A DNA stretch of 56,149 bases, from contig NZ_AKIV01000019.1 of the NCBI RefSeq assembly GCF_000282655.1, positions 1 to 56,149 on the forward strand, given 5' to 3'. The DNA is from Polaromonas sp. CF318 (GTDB lineage Bacteria > Pseudomonadota > Gammaproteobacteria > Burkholderiales > Burkholderiaceae_C). Below are positions 18,661 to 27,751 of the stretch, piece by piece; within the stretch, counting starts at the first letter, position 1, and every line of letters starts with the position of its first letter. Below the pieces are notes generated by a model that was not told the DNA's origin, did not search any database, and worked only from the letters and a program-made list of their open reading frames with translations. The translations under genes were made by a program, and so were the position numbers.

Positions 18661-18830
18661 TTCAATGAAGCGAGATGCCGGGAAAAACTTGTTGTTACAA
18701 ATCATTCATTGATGAACAAACTATTCACTTATGGACTTGATCATAGAAATCGGCGGTCTTTTCGAGCCTCGGACTTTCCCTAGGTCAGAATTTTATTTAT
18801 TGATGAACATTAGATGCAAAAGTGAATAAA
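18661..18830. promoter_or_regulatory. Probable IclR operator region between divergent genes
   Basis: The 479-bp gap 18459-18937 holds no gene. Within it lie TTCAATGAA (18661-18669, palindrome), TTCATTGATGAA (18705-18716, two 5-bp inverted arms around TG) and the near-palindrome TTTATTGATGAA (18797-18808). The last two share an exact 11-bp direct repeat ATTGATGAACA (18708-18718 and 18799-18809). An 8-bp inverted pair ATTCACTT/AAGTGAAT sits at 18723-18730 and 18820-18827. Repeated palindromes in a divergent promoter fit binding by the adjacent IclR-type regulator. Exact promoters were not assigned. Confidence 0.6.
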
Positions 18831-18937
18831 TTTCCACCAACTAGAACGAAAATGCTCACAAATGCCCCCTGCCATATCAAGAGCGCTGCGTTACATATCA
18901 AAATTGCAATAGCTTCGGCTTCACTCACCCTGCCGCC

Positions 18938-19798
18938 ATGAAACCAAAATACTCATTTCCCGCGATCGACCAGAACCCGGACGGCGCTGATACCATCGCG
19001 CCGCCCCCTCCCGCGGAAGACCGCTACCGCGCACCGGCGCTTGACAAGGGACTGGACATCCTGGAATTGCTGGCCCGCCAGCCGCAGGGGCTGACGCGCG
19101 CGGAGATCGTCAAGGAAATGGACCGCAACGCCAGCGAGATCTACCGCATGCTGGAGCGCTTGGTCGCCCGGCAATATGTGCTGCGCTCGCTCTCGGGCGA
19201 CCGCTATTCGCTGAGCCTGAAGCTCTTCACGCTGGCGCACATGCATCCGCCGCTGAACCGGCTGGTGACCCAGGCCATTCCCATCATGGAAGCTTTCGCG
19301 CAAAAGGCGGAGCAGGCTTGCCACATGGGTGTTTATGACCAGGGCAATGTGCTGATCACCGCGCAGGTCAACGGCCCCGGCACCTGGAGCATGACGATCC
19401 GCGTGGGCGTGCACGTCGGGCTGGTCGATACCGCCTCGGGCCGGGTTTTGCTGGCTTTCGCGGATGCCAGCCGGGCCCAGCAAATGCTGGCCCAGCACAC
19501 GGCGGTCGAAGGCGAGGTGCCTATCGAGTCCGATGCCTTGGCCGCCGCCCTCGGCGTCATCCGCCAGCAAGGGTATTTCGAGCGCGACAGCCTGCAATCT
19601 TTCGGCGTGGCCGATATTTCCTGTCCCATCTTCGGGCCCGACCACAGCGCGCTGGCCGCGCTGACCTGCCCCTATGTGCGGCGCATAGACCGCCACGTCG
19701 GGCCGGACCAGAAAACCGTGCGCCTGCTGCTGCAGCAGGCGGCCCAGGCGCTGTCCTTGACGCAGGGCGGCTTCGCCCCGGCGAGCCGGCACACGTAA
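18938..19798 (+). CDS. IclR-family transcriptional regulator
   Basis: 286 residues from ATG 18938. An N-terminal winged helix lies at about residues 33-95 (ALDKGLDILELLARQPQGLT, then NASEIYRMLERLVARQYV). The C-terminal effector-binding IclR domain lies at about 105-275 (MEAFAQKAEQACHMGVYDQG, then VGLVDTASGRVLLAF near 165, typical of the ligand pocket). It diverges from the six-gene fucose-type operon, which is its most likely target. Candidate operators are the palindromes at 18661-18830. The inducer is presumably the sugar or a pathway acid, by inference. Confidence 0.9.
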   Translation: MKPKYSFPAIDQNPDGADTIAPPPPAEDRYRAPALDKGLDILELLARQPQGLTRAEIVKEMDRNASEIYRMLERLVARQYVLRSLSGDRYSLSLKLFTLAHMHPPLNRLVTQAIPIMEAFAQKAEQACHMGVYDQGNVLITAQVNGPGTWSMTIRVGVHVGLVDTASGRVLLAFADASRAQQMLAQHTAVEGEVPIESDALAAALGVIRQQGYFERDSLQSFGVADISCPIFGPDHSALAALTCPYVRRIDRHVGPDQKTVRLLLQQAAQALSLTQGGFAPASRHT

Positions 19799-20040
19799 AG
19801 CCGCGCGTGCACGCTGCTATTGATTGAATAGCAAATCTGTTGAGGAAAACATTGCGCCGCGGGCATTGACTGCGCGAATCGGCGCTTCACGGCTTGCGCC
19901 CGGCATGCTTTGTGCTCACCCAGCCCGGCCGCGCTGCGGGCCCCAAAGGGCAGCCGCTATGATTTGCCGTTCACCAGCCGCCCCTGAAAGGGCCGGCCTC
20001 GCGCATTTTCTTTTTTTCCCCTTGGAATCGATTCATTTTC

Positions 20041-22131
20041 ATGACCCATGGCCTGAACCCCGCCCAGCAAGAAGCCGTCAACTACCTGCATGGCCCTTGC
20101 CTGGTGCTGGCGGGAGCCGGCTCGGGCAAGACGCGGGTGATCACGCACAAGATAGGCCGGCTGATCGAGTCGGGGCTCAAGCCCGAGCAGGTCGCCGCGA
20201 TCACCTTCACCAACAAGGCCGCCGCCGAAATGCGCGAGCGGGCCAAGGCGCTGATCGGCAAAAGCGCCAAGGGCGTGCTGATCTGCACCTTCCATGCGCT
20301 GGGCGTGCGCATGCTGCGCCAGGACGGCGAGGCGCTGGGCCTCAAACCGCAGTTCTCCATCCTGGACAGCGACGATGTGACCAGCATCCTGAAGGACGCC
20401 GGCGGCAGCACCGACGCGGCCACCGCGCGGCAGTGGCAATGGACCATCAGCCTCTGGAAGAACATGGGCCTCAACGCGGCCGAGGCCATGGCGCAGGCCA
20501 ATGGCGACGAGGAACGCGCCATCGCCCGCGTGATGGCGCACTATGAGGAGCGGTTGACCGCCTACCAGAGCGTGGACTTCGACGACCTTGTGGGCCTGCC
20601 GCTCAAGCTGCTGCGCGAGCATGACAGCGTGCGCAGCAAATGGCAGGAATCCCTGGGCCATGTGCTGGTCGACGAGTACCAGGACACCAACGCCACGCAG
20701 TACGAGATGCTCAAGCTGCTGGTGGGCGCGCGCGGCCGCTTCACCGCCGTGGGCGACGACGACCAGTCGATCTACGGCTGGCGCGGCGCCACGCTGGACA
20801 ACCTGCGCAAGCTGCCGCAGGACTATCCCAACCTCAGGGTGGTCAAGCTCGAGCAAAACTACCGCTCGACCAGCGCCATCCTGCGCGCGGCCAACAACGT
20901 CATCGGCCCCAACCCCAAACTCTTCCCCAAGACGCTGTTCAGCGAACTCGGCGAAGGCGAGCCGGTGCGCGTGGTGGATTGCGACAGCGAGGAGCACGAG
21001 GCCGAGCGCGTGGTGGCGCGCATCCAGAGCCTGCGCGCCGAAGGCAGCCTGCAGGCCGAGGGCGGGCAGTACAAGGAGTGGAAGGATTTCTGCGTGCTCT
21101 ACCGCGCCAACCACCTGGCCAAGCCTTTCGAGAAGGCCTTTCGCCGCGCCAACATTCCCTACAAGGTCTCGGGCGGGCAGAGCTTTTTCGACCGCGCCGA
21201 GATCAAGGACCTGTGCTGCTGGATGCGGCTGCTGGTCAACAACAACGACGACCCCGCGTTTATGCGCGCGGTGACCACGCCCAAGCGCGGCATAGGCCAC
21301 ACCACGCTGGGCGCGCTGGGCACCTTCGCGAGCCAGTCCAAACAAAGCCTGTTCGAGGCACTGTTCAGCAACTCGCTGGGCTCGGTGCTGCCGGCCAAGG
21401 CGGTGGGCTCGCTGCACGAGTTCGGCCGCTACCTCAACGACCTCGAGTACCGCGCCAGGCGCACCGTGGGCGCCGAGGACGCGCGCGCTTTCCTGAACGA
21501 CTGGCTCAAGGAGATCGACTACGAGAAACACCTCTATGACGGCGAGGACAGCGAAAAGCTCGCGGCCGCGCGCTGGACCAATGTGATGGATTTCTGCGAT
21601 TGGGTGGCCCAGCGCTGCGGCGGGCAGATCGAGGACGCCTCGGGCGCGGTGGTGGCCGCCGAGACCAAGACCATGCTGGAGGTGGTGCAGACCATCGCGC
21701 TGCTGTCCACCATCAGCGAACGCGAGGGCGACCAGAACGTGGTGACCCTGTCCACGCTGCATGCCGCCAAGGGCCTGGAGTGGCCGCACGTGGTGCTGGC
21801 CGGCGTGAACGAGGGCCTGCTGCCGTTCAAGCTCGAAGACGACGACGGCAGCAACACCGACAACATCGCCCTGCGCCTGCAGGAAGAGCGCCGCCTGATG
21901 TACGTGGGCATCACGCGCGCGCAGCGCACGCTGGCGGTGAACTGGCTGCGCAAGCGCAAGAAAGGCCGCGACATGATTCCCGGCGCGCCCAGCCGCTTCA
22001 TCGCCGAGATGGCGCTGGACAAGGCCACCGTGAAGGAAGACCCGCGCGAAAAACTCAAGGCCCTGCGCGCGGAGTTCGCGAAAAAATCCGCTGAGGGGAT
22101 TGCCGCGGCGGCGGCGGCGGAAATCCGCTAG
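20041..22131 (+). CDS. rep: ATP-dependent DNA helicase of the Rep/UvrD family
   Basis: 696 residues from ATG 20041. Superfamily 1A helicase motifs appear in order: Q motif LNPAQQEAV near residue 5, Walker A LAGAGSGKTRV near 22, TFTNKAAAEMRERA, DEYQDTN near 212, GDDDQSIYGWRGA near 236, and in the second lobe TLHAAKGLEW and LMYVGITRAQ near 620. The N-terminal half matches Rep more than UvrD (LICTFHALGVRML, then QFSILDSDD). Rep assists fork progress through protein roadblocks, and in beta-proteobacteria this gene is commonly annotated as rep or generic UvrD-like. It is monocistronic. The Ala-rich C-terminus is short, lacking the long UvrD tail. Confidence 0.9.
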   Translation: MTHGLNPAQQEAVNYLHGPCLVLAGAGSGKTRVITHKIGRLIESGLKPEQVAAITFTNKAAAEMRERAKALIGKSAKGVLICTFHALGVRMLRQDGEALGLKPQFSILDSDDVTSILKDAGGSTDAATARQWQWTISLWKNMGLNAAEAMAQANGDEERAIARVMAHYEERLTAYQSVDFDDLVGLPLKLLREHDSVRSKWQESLGHVLVDEYQDTNATQYEMLKLLVGARGRFTAVGDDDQSIYGWRGATLDNLRKLPQDYPNLRVVKLEQNYRSTSAILRAANNVIGPNPKLFPKTLFSELGEGEPVRVVDCDSEEHEAERVVARIQSLRAEGSLQAEGGQYKEWKDFCVLYRANHLAKPFEKAFRRANIPYKVSGGQSFFDRAEIKDLCCWMRLLVNNNDDPAFMRAVTTPKRGIGHTTLGALGTFASQSKQSLFEALFSNSLGSVLPAKAVGSLHEFGRYLNDLEYRARRTVGAEDARAFLNDWLKEIDYEKHLYDGEDSEKLAAARWTNVMDFCDWVAQRCGGQIEDASGAVVAAETKTMLEVVQTIALLSTISEREGDQNVVTLSTLHAAKGLEWPHVVLAGVNEGLLPFKLEDDDGSNTDNIALRLQEERRLMYVGITRAQRTLAVNWLRKRKKGRDMIPGAPSRFIAEMALDKATVKEDPREKLKALRAEFAKKSAEGIAAAAAAEIR

Positions 22132-22140
22132 CGCCGCGTT

Positions 22141-22178
22141 ATTCCGTGGCTAATCTCGCACCGAAGTAGCCGCGGAAT
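22141..22178. terminator. Hairpin between convergent genes
   Basis: ATTCCGTGGCT (22141-22151) pairs with AGCCGCGGAAT (22168-22178) with one G-T pair. It sits exactly between the convergent stops of the helicase gene and the PhnD-like gene, overlapping the latter stop. There is no obvious U-run, so bidirectional termination is only probable. Confidence 0.5.
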
Positions 22179-22996
22179 CACAGCCCCAGCCATTTGCCCA
22201 GTTCGAGCAGCTTGGCCTGGTCATACGGGGCAAAGCCCTGCACTGTCAGCGCGTCCAGCCGCTTTTTGCCGTCGGCGGATTGATCCAGCCCCACAAAGTA
22301 GGCGGTGAGCTGGGCGCGCTCCGAATCGCTCAGCTTGCCGCTGGCGATCAGGTGCTTGATGGGCACGGGCTTGCTGGTGGCCAGCACTTTGCCGCCTTTG
22401 GCCTGCCAGTCTTTGACCACCGCGCGCGATGCGGTGACGCCCGAGGCCACCATGCTGTTTTCCACCATGAAGGGCACCGCGTCCTGCAGTTTCACATAAA
22501 CGGTTTCCAGCGGCTGGGGGCCCAGCGCATCACGCAAAGCGGCGCGCATGATCACCGAGGTGATGGAGTCCTCACTGGGTGCGCCTATCTTGAGGCCCTT
22601 CAGGTCGCCGATGGTCTTGAGCGGGGAATCGCTGCGCACCATGAAGGACGCGCTGTATTCGGTAAAGCCCTTGGTCACCGCAATGAGTTGGTAGCCATTT
22701 TTGGACAGCGCACGGATTGAGTGGTGCGCGGGATGCACATAGGCGATGTCGTAACGCTGCTCGGCCAGGCCGGCCGCGAGCTCCTTGTAGTCTGTTACGG
22801 GTTGTATCTTGACGGGCCGCTTGAGCAGCTTGCCCAGGTCGTCGGACAGCTCGCGAAAGCGGTCAACGGTAGCGCCCGGGTTGACGCGGTAAGTCACGCC
22901 CTCATTCACGGCGAACACCAGTGGAGCGCCTTGGGCCCAGGTTTGGCCGGCCAGCAGAACCAGCACCAACATACTCATATATTGACGGATTTTCAT
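22178..22996 (-). CDS. PhnD-like periplasmic phosphate/phosphonate-type binding protein, orphan
   Basis: 272 residues from ATG 22996, with GAGGTG seven bases upstream. A signal peptide covers residues 1-22 (MLVLVLLAGQTWAQG). The body is a PhnD/SsuA type II binding domain: FAVNEGVTYRVNPG, then RYDIAYVHPAHH near 80, SPLKTIGDLKGLKIGAPSEDS near 118 and AVVKDWQAKGGKVLATSKPVP near 190. Members bind phosphonates, phosphite, or in sensory variants other anions. No permease or ATPase is adjacent, so it may serve a remote transporter or act as a sensor partner. The ligand is not deducible. Confidence 0.85.
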   Translation of the reverse strand: MKIRQYMSMLVLVLLAGQTWAQGAPLVFAVNEGVTYRVNPGATVDRFRELSDDLGKLLKRPVKIQPVTDYKELAAGLAEQRYDIAYVHPAHHSIRALSKNGYQLIAVTKGFTEYSASFMVRSDSPLKTIGDLKGLKIGAPSEDSITSVIMRAALRDALGPQPLETVYVKLQDAVPFMVENSMVASGVTASRAVVKDWQAKGGKVLATSKPVPIKHLIASGKLSDSERAQLTAYFVGLDQSADGKKRLDALTVQGFAPYDQAKLLELGKWLGL

Positions 22997-23266
22997 AATG
23001 AACACCTCTCGGATAATGGGAAAGTAATACCAGTGTCGCAGTTACAAATAGTTTCAAGTCACGGGTTTACCTGAGTTGTGCGTCATAGAAGATGTATTCG
23101 TGAGATAGTGCGCAAGCTCCTGGGCTTGTGCGTTGCGTAAACCCCGCACCGTGCCGCCCTGGGTTTTCCTTCCACCGCTGCGTTGCGGTCCTGGCCGTCC
23201 GGCCGGAGCCGCGCAGCGTTCCCGCAGCCCCGTTCCGCAAGGCCCCGAGCCGGCGTTCACCTGTTC

Positions 23267-23764
23267 ATGACTTCGAAGACCTTCCGATTCGCTCTTTTTT
23301 TGATAGCGTCCTACGCAATATCCACTGGAGTTGCCGCCCAAACCAAGCCGGATGCAGAATGCCCCGCGGCGGCGGACATGAAGGCCGCGCAGCTCTACGG
23401 GCTGTGGGCCGTGCGCTTTGCCAATCCACCCGCCGGTCTACCGGAACGCGCCACCATGCTGCTGGAACGGCACGCCGAATTCGCCGAAAGCCTGGCCGGT
23501 ATCGTGAGCCGCGACCTGGGCAAGGCCGCCGGCTCCAAGGCCATTGCCGGCCATGCCGCCAAGGCCGCGCTGGCCGGCGACCTCGAGGGCGGCATGCTGC
23601 TGCTCGACGAGTCCTCCGACAACATCAGCATCACCGGCACCTGGAACGGCGAGATGGTCGAGGGCTCCTGCGGCAAGGCCTTCAAGGGCAGCTGGAAAGA
23701 CACCAGCAGCAGCGCGCCCGACAACGCGCCGGATGTGCCCTTCACGCTGACCCGGCTGCCTTGA
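23267..23764 (+). CDS. Secreted hypothetical protein, 165 aa
   Basis: Start chosen at ATG 23267 (MTSKTFRFALFLIASYAIST), because it gives a classical signal peptide with cleavage after GVAAQ near residue 24. The in-frame codons upstream are Arg/Pro-rich and not protein-like. The mature part has two cysteines (near residues 29 and 144) that could form a disulfide. It shows the pattern LYGLWAVRF early and SITGTWNGEMVEGSCGKAFKGSW late, which looks like a small beta-barrel made of two similar WxG strands. I recognise no named family. It ends 56 bp before the phospholipase gene in the same direction, so they may share a transcript. Confidence 0.75.
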   Translation: MTSKTFRFALFLIASYAISTGVAAQTKPDAECPAAADMKAAQLYGLWAVRFANPPAGLPERATMLLERHAEFAESLAGIVSRDLGKAAGSKAIAGHAAKAALAGDLEGGMLLLDESSDNISITGTWNGEMVEGSCGKAFKGSWKDTSSSAPDNAPDVPFTLTRLP

Positions 23765-23820
23765 GCCCAACCCTCACCGTTTAAAAATTCCTTAAACACC
23801 ACCGGACAGACTGCCCACCC

Positions 23821-25014
23821 ATGCGACCGCCATCTTCCTCATTTGCCGCGTCCCTGTTGTGGGCCGGCCTCCTGGGACTTTCCGCCACGGCCCCGGCACA
23901 GGCGCAAACCCCTGCGCGCGCTTCCGCAGCCTCGGGCTGGCAGGCCTGCCAGGCCCTGAAAGCCGACCCCGCCGCGCAACTGGCCTGCTTCCAGCAGTGG
24001 GCCGATGCCCAGACACCGGCCAACATGCCCGCGCCCAGCCTCACCACCGCGCCGGCCAATCCGGCGACCGGCCAGCCGGCCACGCCGGTGCTGCTGCTGC
24101 CTTCGCTGAACACCGAGGCGCCCGACGGCAAGCCCATAGGCTGCAAGAACACCAAGTACTCCGAACTCTCGCGTTTCTGGGAACTGCAGCGCGGCACCGA
24201 CTGCGACACCTTCTCGCTGCGCGGCTACCGGCCGATCACGCTGGCGGTGTCCACCTCCGACAGCGTGAACATGCAGCCGTCTTCGCCCTCGGCGGGCCAC
24301 ACCGCGCTGACCTCGCAGCCCTATATGCGGACCGAGAACAAGATCCAGCTTTCCGTGCGCACCAAGATCGCCAAGGGCTTGTTCAAGAATGGCCCGGAGG
24401 ACGACGACGACCACGACTCGCTGTGGTTCGGCTACACGCAGCAAAGTTACTGGCAGCTGTTCAACGGCAGCATTTCGCGGCCCTTCCGCACCACCGACCA
24501 TGAGCCCGAGGTTCTCTACATTTACCCGCACCAGATCCCGCTGGCTGGCGGCTGGACCTACCGGCTCTCGGGCCTGGGGCTGGTGCACCAGTCCAACGGT
24601 CAGTCGCTGCCGCTGTCGCGCAGCTGGAACCGCGTCTACCTGATGGGCGCGGCCGAAAAGACGCTAGGCCAGGACTCGGGCCTGACCCTGCAGGGGCGCA
24701 TCTGGGACCGGCTCAAGGAATCCTCCGGCAACGACGACAACCCCGGCATCGAGAACTACATAGGCCGTGCCGAAGTCACCGGCAGCTGGCAGGTCAACAA
24801 GGCCAACACCCTGGGCATCACGCTGCGGCATTCGCTGCGCAAGGAAGCCCGCGGCTCGGCGCGCCTTGACTGGATGATGGCGCCGGCCTCCTCGCCCAAC
24901 TACACCGGCCTGCGCTACCACGTGCAGCTCTTCAGCGGCTACGGCGACAGCCTGGTCGACTACAACCGCAAGCGCACGGTGCTGAGCGTGGGCCTGAGCC
25001 TGGTGGACTGGTAA
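23821..25014 (+). CDS. pldA: Outer-membrane phospholipase A (OMPLA)
   Basis: 397 residues with a signal peptide (residues 1-28, ...SATAPAQAQ). The C-terminal ~270 residues form the 12-stranded OMPLA barrel. The catalytic segment GLVHQSNGQS near residue 254 supplies the His and Ser, and SWNRVY near 270 supplies the Asn. Calcium-dependent dimers hydrolyse surface-exposed phospholipids to keep outer-membrane asymmetry. The ~110-residue region between signal and barrel is longer than in E. coli. It contains Pro/Ala-rich sequence and CKNTKYSELSRFWELQRGTDCDTF with two cysteines; such extensions are usual in beta-proteobacterial PldA. The closing strand VLSVGLSLVDW ends in an aromatic residue. Confidence 0.93.
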   Translation: MRPPSSSFAASLLWAGLLGLSATAPAQAQTPARASAASGWQACQALKADPAAQLACFQQWADAQTPANMPAPSLTTAPANPATGQPATPVLLLPSLNTEAPDGKPIGCKNTKYSELSRFWELQRGTDCDTFSLRGYRPITLAVSTSDSVNMQPSSPSAGHTALTSQPYMRTENKIQLSVRTKIAKGLFKNGPEDDDDHDSLWFGYTQQSYWQLFNGSISRPFRTTDHEPEVLYIYPHQIPLAGGWTYRLSGLGLVHQSNGQSLPLSRSWNRVYLMGAAEKTLGQDSGLTLQGRIWDRLKESSGNDDNPGIENYIGRAEVTGSWQVNKANTLGITLRHSLRKEARGSARLDWMMAPASSPNYTGLRYHVQLFSGYGDSLVDYNRKRTVLSVGLSLVDW

Positions 25015-25087
25015 GGCGGCGCCCGCCAGCACGCGGACGGCGTGCCGGCTGATACACAAAAGCGCGGGCCGGCCCCAAGCTGGGCCC

Positions 25088-26404
25088 ATGACCGAGCCCA
25101 CCACCTTCACCCTGGCCTGTATCGTGGCCGGCGCGCTGCTGATCGCGATGACGCTGGGTGGCTCCTTCATCGCGCGCCTGCCGCTGAGCGCCGCCATGCT
25201 CTACCTCGGCGTGGGCGTGGCCGTCAGCCCGGTGGGGCTGGGGCTGCTCAAGCTCGACGCGATGAAGAACACCGTGCTGCTGGAGCGCCTCACGGAGGTG
25301 GCCGTGCTGGTCTCGCTGTTCACCTGCGGCATGAAGCTGGAGTTCCGCCGGGGCGACGGCCGCTGGCGCATTCCGGTGCAGCTGGCGACGGTCTCCATGC
25401 TGCTCACGATGGCGGCCGTCGCCGCGCTGGGCGTCTATGCCCTGGACCTGCCGCTGGGCGCGGCCGTGCTGCTGGGCGCCATACTCGCGCCGACGGATCC
25501 GGTGCTGGCCTCCGATGTGCAAGTCGCCAACCCCGGCGACCGCGACCGCCTGCGCTTCGGCCTCACGGGCGAAGGCGGGCTCAACGACGGCACGGCCTTT
25601 CCTTTTGTCATGCTCGGACTGGGCCTGCTGGGCCTGCACGAACTCGGCGAAGGCGGCTGGCGCTGGTGGGCCGTCGACGTGCTGTGGGCGGTGGCCGGCG
25701 GCCTGGCGCTGGGCTGGCTGCTGGGCACACTGGTGGGCCGCCTCATTCTTTACCTGCGCATGCGGCACCGCGAGGCGCTGGGCTCGGACGAGTTCATCGC
25801 GCTGGGACTGATAGGGCTGACCTACGGCCTGGCGCTGCTGAGCCACACCTACGGATTCCTCGCGGTGTTCGCGGCCGGGCTGGCGCTGCGCCGCATCGAC
25901 GAGCCCCATGTGCGCCCGCAGGTGCGGGCGCCCAAGCCCGACGAGGCACTGAGCCCCGCGGAACAGGAAGCCTCGGGCGCCGAGGCGCCGGCCCACATGA
26001 TGCGCGCGGTGGAGCGCTTCAACAGCCAGCTTGAAAGCTTTGCCGAAGTCGCCATCGTGCTGGCTGTCGGCGTGCTGGTGGCGACGACGCGCTTTCGCGC
26101 CGAGGTGCTGTGGTTCATCCCGGTGATGTTCCTGGTGGTGCGGCCGCTGGCGGTCTACATCGGCCTGCTGGGCACGCCGGTCAAGGGCGCGCAGCGCCGG
26201 CTCATGGGCTGGTTCGGCATACGCGGCATCGGCTCGCTGTATTACCTGCTCTATGCGATCAACCACCACATCGAACGGGCGCTGGCCCAGCAGCTGCTGT
26301 CCATCACGCTGGCCGTCATCGTGGCCTCGGTGGTCGCGCACGGCGTTTCGGTCACGCCGCTGATGAAGCGCTATGAGGCGCGCAAAACCGGCCGGCGGCG
26401 CTGA
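25088..26404 (+). CDS. CPA1-family cation/proton antiporter (NhaP-like)
   Basis: 438 residues from ATG 25088 with 12-13 hydrophobic segments. The CPA1 ion-site motifs are visible: LAPTDPVLASDVQV near residue 137 and FGLTGEGGLNDGTAFPF near 158 (the ND pair). Arg-rich segments GIRGIGSLYYLLYAINHH near 377 match the conserved region of helix 11. It exchanges Na+ or K+ for H+ across the inner membrane. A hydrophilic insert (about residues 277-300, RPQVRAPKPDEALSPAEQEA) interrupts the membrane part and may be cytoplasmic. It begins 73 bp after pldA in the same direction. Ion specificity is unknown. Confidence 0.9.
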   Translation: MTEPTTFTLACIVAGALLIAMTLGGSFIARLPLSAAMLYLGVGVAVSPVGLGLLKLDAMKNTVLLERLTEVAVLVSLFTCGMKLEFRRGDGRWRIPVQLATVSMLLTMAAVAALGVYALDLPLGAAVLLGAILAPTDPVLASDVQVANPGDRDRLRFGLTGEGGLNDGTAFPFVMLGLGLLGLHELGEGGWRWWAVDVLWAVAGGLALGWLLGTLVGRLILYLRMRHREALGSDEFIALGLIGLTYGLALLSHTYGFLAVFAAGLALRRIDEPHVRPQVRAPKPDEALSPAEQEASGAEAPAHMMRAVERFNSQLESFAEVAIVLAVGVLVATTRFRAEVLWFIPVMFLVVRPLAVYIGLLGTPVKGAQRRLMGWFGIRGIGSLYYLLYAINHHIERALAQQLLSITLAVIVASVVAHGVSVTPLMKRYEARKTGRRR

Positions 26405-26479
26405 AAGCAGCTCTCGGCGTCGCCCCCCTCTTTCACCCCGCCGAACCGGGGAGAAAAGACCCGGTATTCCGTGTGTCGA

Positions 26480-26510
26480 TGATATTGATAACTATTCTCA
26501 TTTGTATAAT
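26480..26510 (+). promoter_or_regulatory. Fur box overlapping the imelysin operon promoter
   Basis: GATATTGATAACTATTCTC (26481-26499) matches the 19-bp Fur consensus GATAATGATAATCATTATC at 15 positions. A perfect -10 box TATAAT lies at 26505-26510, immediately after it. The first imelysin ATG is at 26546 with GGAG upstream. Iron-replete Fur would block this promoter. Confidence 0.88.
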
Positions 26511-26545
26511 CCTGGTTTTGCCCTTCACAAAACCCAGGAGCCGCC

Positions 26546-27751
26546 ATGACACCCGTGCTGAAACCCGTCTTTCTTGCCACCCTGCTCGCCGTGCTGGCAG
26601 CGCCTGCCATGGCCCAGCCCGCAGCCGCCGCAAATGGCACCGTGGCGGCGGCACCGGCCGCGCAGGCAGCGACGGCTCCCGCCGTGGCCAAGCACTATGC
26701 CCAGCTGGTGCTGGCCAGCTATGAAGACACGCTGGCCGGCGCGCTCACGCTGCAAAAAGCCGTGCAGTCCCTCACCGCCGCTCCCTCGGACGAAGGCCTC
26801 AAAGCCGCGCGCAAGGCCTGGCTGGACGCCCGCGAGTTCTACGGCCAGACCGAGGCCTTCCGTTTCTACGGCGGCCCCATTGACGACAAAAACGGCCCCG
26901 AAGGCCGCATCAACGCCTGGCCCATGGACGAGTCTTATGTCGACTACGTCAAAGACGCGCCCAACGCCGGCATCATCAACAACCGCAAGGCCGTCATCGG
27001 CAAGAAGCAGCTGGCCAGCCTCAACGAGCGCAACGGCGAGGAGAACATCGCCACCGGCTGGCATGCCATCGAGTTTTTGCTGTGGGGCCAGGACCTGAGC
27101 ACCACCGGCCCGGGCAACCGTTCGTTTGAAGACTTCGTGGACGGCAAGAAGCCCAACGCCGACCGCCGCCGCCAGTACCTGCAGGTGGCGACCGAGCTGC
27201 TGGTCGACGACCTGCGCAGCCTCACCAAGGCCTGGGCTCCCACGGCCAGCTCCTACCGCGCGAAGTTCGAGCGCGGCGGCATGGAGTCGGTACGCAAGAT
27301 ATTCGTCGGCCTGGGCTCGCTCTCGCGCGGCGAACTCGCGGGCGAGCGCCTGGAGGTCGCGCTGGCCAGCCAGGACCAGGAAGACGAGCACTCGTGCTTT
27401 TCCGACAACACCCACCGCGACGTGGTGGCCAACGCCAAGGGCATACAGAACGTGTGGCTGGGCCAGTACAAGCGCGCCGACGGCAGCACCCTCACCGGTG
27501 CTTCGCTGCGCGAACTGGTGGCGGCCAAAAACCCGGCGCTGGCCGAGCGCACCACCAAACAGATCGCCGCTTCGGTCGCCGCGGCCGAAGGCCTACAGGC
27601 GCCGTTTGACCGCGAGATCGTCGGCGCCAAGGACGCGCCCGGCCGCCTGCGCGTGCAAAAAACCATAGACAGCCTGGTGCAGCAAAGCAAGGACCTGGTC
27701 GAAGCGGCCAACGCGGCCGGCATCACCAAGCTGACTTTGGTCAAACCTTAA
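26546..27751 (+). CDS. Imelysin-family periplasmic iron-related protein (IrpA/ICMP-like)
   Basis: 401 residues from ATG 26546, with CAGGAG upstream. A signal peptide (residues 1-24) is followed by an Ala-rich linker. The imelysin fold follows: ARKAWLDAREFYGQTEAFRF near 95, INAWPMDESYVDYVKD near 130, and the family GxHxxE motif as GWHAIEFLLWGQD near 172. C-terminal half: LASQDQEDEHSCFSDNTH near 270. Members were named insulin-cleaving peptidases but are now viewed as iron-uptake-linked binding proteins; metal binding is attributed to the GxHxxE residues. It is the first gene of a Fur-box-controlled operon. Confidence 0.92.
   Translation: MTPVLKPVFLATLLAVLAAPAMAQPAAAANGTVAAAPAAQAATAPAVAKHYAQLVLASYEDTLAGALTLQKAVQSLTAAPSDEGLKAARKAWLDAREFYGQTEAFRFYGGPIDDKNGPEGRINAWPMDESYVDYVKDAPNAGIINNRKAVIGKKQLASLNERNGEENIATGWHAIEFLLWGQDLSTTGPGNRSFEDFVDGKKPNADRRRQYLQVATELLVDDLRSLTKAWAPTASSYRAKFERGGMESVRKIFVGLGSLSRGELAGERLEVALASQDQEDEHSCFSDNTHRDVVANAKGIQNVWLGQYKRADGSTLTGASLRELVAAKNPALAERTTKQIAASVAAAEGLQAPFDREIVGAKDAPGRLRVQKTIDSLVQQSKDLVEAANAAGITKLTLVKP

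Noticed and set aside
19957..21789. Long minus-strand open frame of 610 codons opposite the helicase gene
   Set aside because: It is antisense to rep, with composition (His/Gln/Arg/Leu/Gly-rich) typical of the shadow frame of a GC-rich gene and no family motifs.
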